Positions 60,068 to 64,000 of a DNA stretch of 64,000 nucleotides are shown piece after piece. Numbering within the stretch: position 1 is the stretch's first letter; each line of letters opens with the position of its first letter. The notes under the pieces were generated by a model, which did no database searches, was not told the origin of the DNA, and saw only the letters and a list, made by a program, of their open reading frames with translations. The translations under genes and the position numbers were made by a program. The DNA is from Dickeya poaceiphila (GTDB lineage: Bacteria > Pseudomonadota > Gammaproteobacteria > Enterobacterales > Enterobacteriaceae), in contig NZ_CP042220.2 of the NCBI RefSeq assembly GCF_007858975.2, positions 868,001 through 932,000 on the forward strand. The letters run 5' to 3'.

Positions 60068-60421
60068 ATGGGAAAACTTTCGCTGTTATTGTTGATTATT
60101 CTCGGTTGGTTGCAATATTCGCTCTGGCTGGGGAAAAACGGTGTTCATGATTATGTGCGGGTGAAGGATGACGTGGCAGTACAACAGGCCAACAACGTCA
60201 AACTGAAATCCCGTAACGAACAGCTATTTGCGGAAATAGACGATCTCAACGGCGGTCAGGAAGCTATTGAGGAACGGGCGCGCAACGAATTGGGCATGAC
60301 CAAACCCGGTGAAAGCTTTTATCGTTTGGTGGCCGATCAGGCGGATCGCCGTATTGGCGCAAGCGCGTCATCGACATCGTCGTCCTCAGCTTCTTCCACT
60401 CCATCATCGATGTCTCGTTAG
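60068..60421 (+). CDS. ftsB: Cell division protein FtsB
   Basis: 117 residues (E. coli 103). A bitopic divisome protein that forms the FtsQ-FtsB-FtsL complex and links to septal peptidoglycan synthesis. A short cytoplasmic start MGK, one membrane helix (about 4-21), a periplasmic coiled coil (about 28-70), then the conserved [21 protein letters not shown] block. The tail is a serine-rich extension of about 18 residues absent from E. coli. It is 2 bp upstream of ispD. Confidence 0.93.
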   Translation: MGKLSLLLLIILGWLQYSLWLGKNGVHDYVRVKDDVAVQQANNVKLKSRNEQLFAEIDDLNGGQEAIEERARNELGMTKPGESFYRLVADQADRRIGASASSTSSSSASSTPSSMSR

Positions 60422-60423
60422 GT

Positions 60424-61152
60424 ATGTCTATTCTGAATCAGTCTTTGGCTGAGGTGGTTGCTGTCTTGCCGGCGGCGGGTAACGGCAGCCGGATGCAAAG
60501 CGACCGCCCCAAACAGTATCTTTCCATCGGCAGTAAAACCATTCTTGAACACACGGTCGCAGCGTTGCTGTGCCACCCGCGTATTCGGCGGGTGGTGATC
60601 GCTATCAGCGCCGATGATCCCTATTTCCCCACGTTGCCTCTGGCCGCCGATCCTCATATTCAGGTGGTGGTAGGCGGTAGTCAACGGGCTGACTCGGTGC
60701 TGGCTGGTCTGAAGCATGTGCAGCAGGCTGATTGGGTATTGGTGCATGACGCGGCACGACCCTGTTTACATCAGGATGATCTGGCGCGTTTGCTGACCTT
60801 GACCAGCCTGAGTGAGGTTGGCGGCATTTTGGCTGCGCCAGTGCGTGATACTATGAAACGAAGCCGTGATGGTGTGATTGACCATACGGTAGAGCGCGAA
60901 GCGTTATGGCACGCCCTGACACCGCAACTGTTCCCGCTGGCGCTGTTGCGGGGGTGTCTGGAGCGTGCATTGCGTGAGGGAGCAACCATTACCGACGAAG
61001 CGTCGGCGTTAGAATATTGCGGTTATCGACCGCAGATTGTCCCTGGGCGGGCAGACAATATTAAAGTCACACGTCCGGAAGATCTGGCGCTGGCGGAGTT
61101 TTACCTGACGCGTCAGCCGGATCATTATCAACACCAAAATAAAGGAGCCTGA
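60424..61152 (+). CDS. ispD: 2-C-methyl-D-erythritol 4-phosphate cytidylyltransferase
   Basis: 242 residues (E. coli 236). Third step of the MEP isoprenoid pathway: CTP plus MEP to CDP-ME. The nucleotide loop [41 protein letters not shown] and the [12 protein letters not shown] end are typical. The next gene, ispF, acts two steps later and starts 3 bp downstream, matching the E. coli ispDF pair. Confidence 0.97.
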   Translation: MSILNQSLAEVVAVLPAAGNGSRMQSDRPKQYLSIGSKTILEHTVAALLCHPRIRRVVIAISADDPYFPTLPLAADPHIQVVVGGSQRADSVLAGLKHVQQADWVLVHDAARPCLHQDDLARLLTLTSLSEVGGILAAPVRDTMKRSRDGVIDHTVEREALWHALTPQLFPLALLRGCLERALREGATITDEASALEYCGYRPQIVPGRADNIKVTRPEDLALAEFYLTRQPDHYQHQNKGA

Positions 61153-61155
61153 GTG

Positions 61156-61653
61156 ATGCGTATCGGTCACGGTTTTGACGTGCATAAGTTTGGCGGCGAA
61201 GGTCCGCTGGTGATCGGTGGAGTCCGTATTCCCTATGAGCGAGGCTTGCTGGCGCATTCCGATGGTGATGTTGTGCTTCATGCGGTTACCGACGCGCTGC
61301 TGGGGGCGGCGGCGATGGGCGATATCGGAAAACTGTTTCCCGATACCGAACCGGCTTACCGCGGTATCGACAGCCGCGAGCTGTTGCGTGAGGCCTGGCG
61401 GCGCATTACCGATAAAGGTTACCAACTGGGCAACCTTGATGTCACTATCATCGCTCAGGCACCGAAAATGGCGCCGCATATCCCGCAGATGCGCGTCAAT
61501 ATTGCCGAAGACCTGCAAGCGCACATGGATGACGTTAACGTGAAAGCGACCACGACGGAACAGTTAGGCTTTACGGGTCGTGGCGAAGGGATTGCCTGTG
61601 AAGCGGTGGTGCTGCTGGTGAAGAGTGATGTTGCTGGCGTGGTGGCATGGTAA
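61156..61653 (+). CDS. ispF: 2-C-methyl-D-erythritol 2,4-cyclodiphosphate synthase
   Basis: 165 residues. Fifth MEP-pathway step, cyclising CDP-ME 2-phosphate. Zinc ligands are in [12 protein letters not shown] and [12 protein letters not shown]; the trimer-interface signature [19 protein letters not shown] and the C-terminal [22 protein letters not shown] are intact. The ATG at 61156 follows AAGGAG; a GTG one codon before is less likely. The stop overlaps the truD start. Confidence 0.97.
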   Translation: MRIGHGFDVHKFGGEGPLVIGGVRIPYERGLLAHSDGDVVLHAVTDALLGAAAMGDIGKLFPDTEPAYRGIDSRELLREAWRRITDKGYQLGNLDVTIIAQAPKMAPHIPQMRVNIAEDLQAHMDDVNVKATTTEQLGFTGRGEGIACEAVVLLVKSDVAGVVAW

Positions 61654-62699
61654 TGGCGCGTGAATCACTGTTTTGGTTACATGGTGAGCCTGTTGCTACG
61701 GGCGTGTTAAAGGCGTCGCCGGACGATTTTTTTGTCGCTGAAGATCTGGGATTTACCGCGGATGGCGATGGTGAACATGTGCTGGTGCACCTTCGCAAAC
61801 GAAACTGCAATACGACGTTTGTGGCCGAGGCACTGGCGAAATTTGCCGGGATTCCGGCGCGTTCAGTCAGTTACGCGGGATTGAAAGATCGTCATGCGGT
61901 AACCGAACAGTGGTTTTGTCTCCATCTGCCAGGTAAAGCGGAACCGGTATGGTCAGCATTGGCGCTTGAAGGGTGTGAAATTCTTGAAGCGCAGCGCCAT
62001 CGACGTAAACTGCGTATTGGCGCGCTGCGAGGCAACCATTTTAGGCTGGTACTGCGTGAAATTAGTGACCGTGCCGAGGTCGAAACCCGTCTGGCGCTGA
62101 TAGCGGCTGGAGGCGTGCCGAATTATTTTGGCAGCCAGCGTTTTGGCCGCGACGGCAATAATCTGGAACAAGCCCGGCGCTGGGCGAATGACGACATTCG
62201 GGTCAAGGATCGTAGCAAGCGCAGCTTCTACCTTTCCGCGGTTCGCAGTGAGTTATTTAATCTCATGACCAGCGCGCGTCTGGCGGCTTATGGCGCAACG
62301 CAGGTGTTGGCAGGTGATGCGTTGCAACTGACGGGCCGCGGTAGCTGGTTTGTGGCTCAGCCGCAAGAGCTGGCCGAGGTGCAATCGCGTGTGACGGCGG
62401 GTGAGTTGCAGATTACCGCCGCGTTGCCGGGGCAGGGGCAGCCAGGCGTGCAAGATCAGGCGCTGGCGTTCGAGCAACAATGCTTGCAGGAGCAGACGCT
62501 GCTGTTGTCATTGTTGAGCCGCGAACGGGTGGAAAGTGCCCGCCGCGCTATCATGCTGTATCCGCAAGAGATGCGCTGGTCATGGCTGGATGATGCCACG
62601 CTTGAATTACACTTTTGGCTGCCAGCAGGGTGTTTTGCCACCAGCGTGGTGCGCGAACTGTTGCTTGCTGTGCCGCAGGAAGATGCGTGGTCGGCCTGA
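61653..62699 (+). CDS. truD: tRNA pseudouridine(13) synthase TruD
   Basis: 348 residues (E. coli 349). It makes pseudouridine at position 13 of tRNA-Glu. The catalytic Asp is Asp79 in [30 protein letters not shown] and [10 protein letters not shown] are conserved, and the C-terminal [15 protein letters not shown] is complete. The start at 61653 shares a base with the ispF stop (TAATG); an ATG at 61647 is also in frame. In relatives the next gene is surE, which is missing here. Confidence 0.95.
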   Translation: MARESLFWLHGEPVATGVLKASPDDFFVAEDLGFTADGDGEHVLVHLRKRNCNTTFVAEALAKFAGIPARSVSYAGLKDRHAVTEQWFCLHLPGKAEPVWSALALEGCEILEAQRHRRKLRIGALRGNHFRLVLREISDRAEVETRLALIAAGGVPNYFGSQRFGRDGNNLEQARRWANDDIRVKDRSKRSFYLSAVRSELFNLMTSARLAAYGATQVLAGDALQLTGRGSWFVAQPQELAEVQSRVTAGELQITAALPGQGQPGVQDQALAFEQQCLQEQTLLLSLLSRERVESARRAIMLYPQEMRWSWLDDATLELHFWLPAGCFATSVVRELLLAVPQEDAWSA

Positions 62700-62741
62700 C
62701 AGTCGCTAAGTGTTCGGTTTCAGACGCTTGAGTTATTCTGA

Positions 62742-62825
62742 CATAGACGGTCGGTTTTCTTTGCTATCGGAGGACGGAGCGAGTTGATGAAGTGTGCTAA
62801 CGCTGGAGCTGGCAAGGGATGGTGA
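62742..62825 (+). pseudogene. surE: Relic of the surE 3' end
   Basis: In the 119 bp between truD and pcm, one frame is open from 62742 and ends ...[12 protein letters not shown]. The TGG-stop codons overlap the pcm start (ATGGTGA), the same overlap as surE-pcm in E. coli, where SurE ends GVGTQW and pcm begins ATGGTA. The G-x-G-x-x-W end fits; the rest of SurE, including its DD metal-site start, is absent. Interpreted as a deletion remnant. Confidence 0.5.
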
Positions 62826-63445
62826 ATAAACGCGTGCAAACGCTGCTGGTACAGCTGCGTCAGCAGGGAATTCAGGACGAACGCCTGTTGCAGGCCATGG
62901 CTTCGGTTCCCCGCGAACGCTTTGTTGACGAGGCGTTCGAGCACAAAGCCTATGATAACGTCGCCCTGCCGATAGGCTCCGGACAAACCATTTCTCAACC
63001 CTATACCGTAGCCAGAATGACCGAGTTGTTACGCTTGACGCCGGTGTCCCGTGTACTGGAAATTGGCACCGGGTCCGGTTATCAGACAGCAATTCTGGCG
63101 CATCTGGTGCGGCATGTGTTCTCGGTTGAGCGCATTAAGGGCCTACAATGGCAGGCAAAAAGACGCCTCAAACAACTGGATCTGCACAATATCTCCACCC
63201 GGCATGGCGACGGCTGGCAAGGCTGGGCATCCAAAGGGCCGTTCGATGCCATTATTGTCACGGCGGCACCACCGGAGATTCCTGGCGCACTGATGGCGCA
63301 ACTGGATGAGGGCGGCATTATGGTGTTGCCGGTCGGTGAGCAGCAGCAAACATTACAGGTGGTTTTGCACCGCAATGGCGAATTTATCGTCCAGACGGTG
63401 GAAACGGTTCGGTTTGTTCCGCTGGTCAAAGGTGAACTGGCTTGA
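62819..63445 (+). CDS. pcm: Protein-L-isoaspartate O-methyltransferase
   Basis: 208 residues, the E. coli length. It methylates isoaspartyl residues as the first step in repairing aged proteins. SAM motif I is [30 protein letters not shown] binds substrate; [14 protein letters not shown] and GGIMVLPVG follow, ending [10 protein letters not shown] as in E. coli. AAGGG lies directly before the ATG. Normally it follows surE; here only the overlap remnant remains upstream. Confidence 0.96.
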   Translation: MVNKRVQTLLVQLRQQGIQDERLLQAMASVPRERFVDEAFEHKAYDNVALPIGSGQTISQPYTVARMTELLRLTPVSRVLEIGTGSGYQTAILAHLVRHVFSVERIKGLQWQAKRRLKQLDLHNISTRHGDGWQGWASKGPFDAIIVTAAPPEIPGALMAQLDEGGIMVLPVGEQQQTLQVVLHRNGEFIVQTVETVRFVPLVKGELA

Positions 63446-63766
63446 TACCGTTGCACTCGCGGTAATGTATTCGCTGGTAAAACATCCGTCTTTAAAATTT
63501 CAATACAACTGTCTTATGGTGATAACGGATTGATATTGATAGGCTGTGTCCCGTCGTTGTCCGTGTATTAACCCTGTGGTACGGCATGACTGCCAGACAG
63601 ATTCGGTGCGGTATCGCCTGTTTGCGTCAACGAAGAACATGAGCGGTGGTCGCTTTTTCTTTCCTTGTCCCGCATGATCGCCAGTTTTCATCAGGGGGCC
63701 TGAACGGCAATTAACGTCGGGACCGGACAGATTTCGTTATTTTTGGTTATAGGGGGAATTTGGCGC
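63446..63766. other. pcm-nlpD intergenic region
   Basis: About 320 bp without a coding frame of convincing length. A small GCG-type hairpin followed by CTTTTTCTTT near 63640-63665 may terminate pcm. No clear sigma-70 promoter for nlpD was picked out with confidence. Confidence 0.4.
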
Positions 63767-64000
63767 ATGGGAAGCCAAATCGTGAACTGGCGTCAGATCG
63801 CTGTGTGTTCGGTTATTACTCTGGGATTGGCTGGTTGTGCAAACGACAATAATCAGGCAGCCCCGATCAGCAGCGTAGGAGATAACGGCGGGGTAAGCCG
63901 TTCGGGCAGTACGACCGCCTATTCTCCGCCGCCGCGCATTTCCAGCGTGAACAATAACGTGAACAACACAACACAAATCGTTCCTTCGGCGGGTATTAGC
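63767..64000 (+). CDS. nlpD: Murein hydrolase activator lipoprotein NlpD, N-terminal part
   Basis: The first 78 codons; the gene runs past the window. A lipoprotein signal with lipobox LAGC (Cys about residue 25) is followed by an Asn/Ser/Pro-rich low-complexity region, as in NlpD, whose LysM and peptidase M23-like domains would lie downstream. NlpD activates the amidase AmiC at the septum. AGGGGG lies 9 bp before the ATG. The position after pcm supports the call; rpoS is expected next. Confidence 0.88.
   Translation, partial: MGSQIVNWRQIAVCSVITLGLAGCANDNNQAAPISSVGDNGGVSRSGSTTAYSPPPRISSVNNNVNNTTQIVPSAGIS

Overview
The window reads as chromosomal DNA of a member of the Enterobacterales, most likely a Pectobacteriaceae such as Dickeya. 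This rests on protein families and gene order close to Escherichia coli, GC-rich codon use, two full-length 127 bp ERIC (intergenic repeat unit) elements plus two ERIC fragments, and small accessory inserts between core blocks. No rRNA, tRNA, insertion sequence, prophage or CRISPR array was seen. Species assignment is inference.

Layout. (1) 3-659: 3' end of an amidase, converging on an orphan HExxH metallopeptidase-like gene (625-1719). (2) 1780-10922: paeA and msrA (minus), the envelope translocation pair tamA-tamB, ytfP, and ppa (minus). (3) 11176-21509: plsY, folB, uppP, cca, ygiM, ygiF, glnE, hldE. (4) 21521-23799: ligA-ypeB, directly behind hldE rather than behind zipA as in E. coli. (5) 23940-26606: a motility-linked accessory block on the minus strand: two FlxA-like glutamine-rich coiled-coil genes, each with its own sigma-28-type promoter, and an Aer-type aerotaxis receptor. 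(6) 27469-36754: a complete D-glucarate/galactarate pathway, garD facing gudP-gudX-gudD-garL-garR-garK, with a CRP-like site between the two arms. (7) 36941-47498: barA (minus), then rlmD, relA, mazG, pyrG, eno. (8) 47676-49911: an exported metallo-beta-lactamase-fold hydrolase resembling methyl parathion hydrolase, and the queuosine genes queE and queD. (9) 50423-59406: assimilatory sulfate reduction, cysJIH and cysG-cysDNC. (10) 59523-64000: ygbE-like gene, ftsB, ispD, ispF, truD, pcm and the start of nlpD; surE, which normally lies between truD and pcm, is missing except for a short 3' relic.

How the genes work together. The gar/gud cluster takes up hexarates (GudP), dehydrates them to 5-keto-4-deoxyglucarate (GarD, GudD, probably GudX), cleaves this to pyruvate and tartronate semialdehyde (GarL), and reduces and phosphorylates the latter to 2-phosphoglycerate (GarR, GarK), which is the substrate of enolase encoded 10 kb away. 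The cys genes activate sulfate (CysDNC), reduce PAPS (CysH) and sulfite (CysIJ), and make the siroheme needed by CysI (CysG). BarA and RelA are global regulators.

Points most worth a second look: the surE deletion relic, the paired FlxA-like genes with sigma-28 promoters, the MPH-like hydrolase, the orphan HExxH protein, a 21 bp GTTAAC repeat array between msrA and tamA, several operator-like dyads, and ERIC sequence that supplies the last codons of paeA and lies in the cysJ leader. I found nothing that clearly amounts to a new multi-gene system. All identifications come from reading motifs and remembered family sequences; no database search was run.
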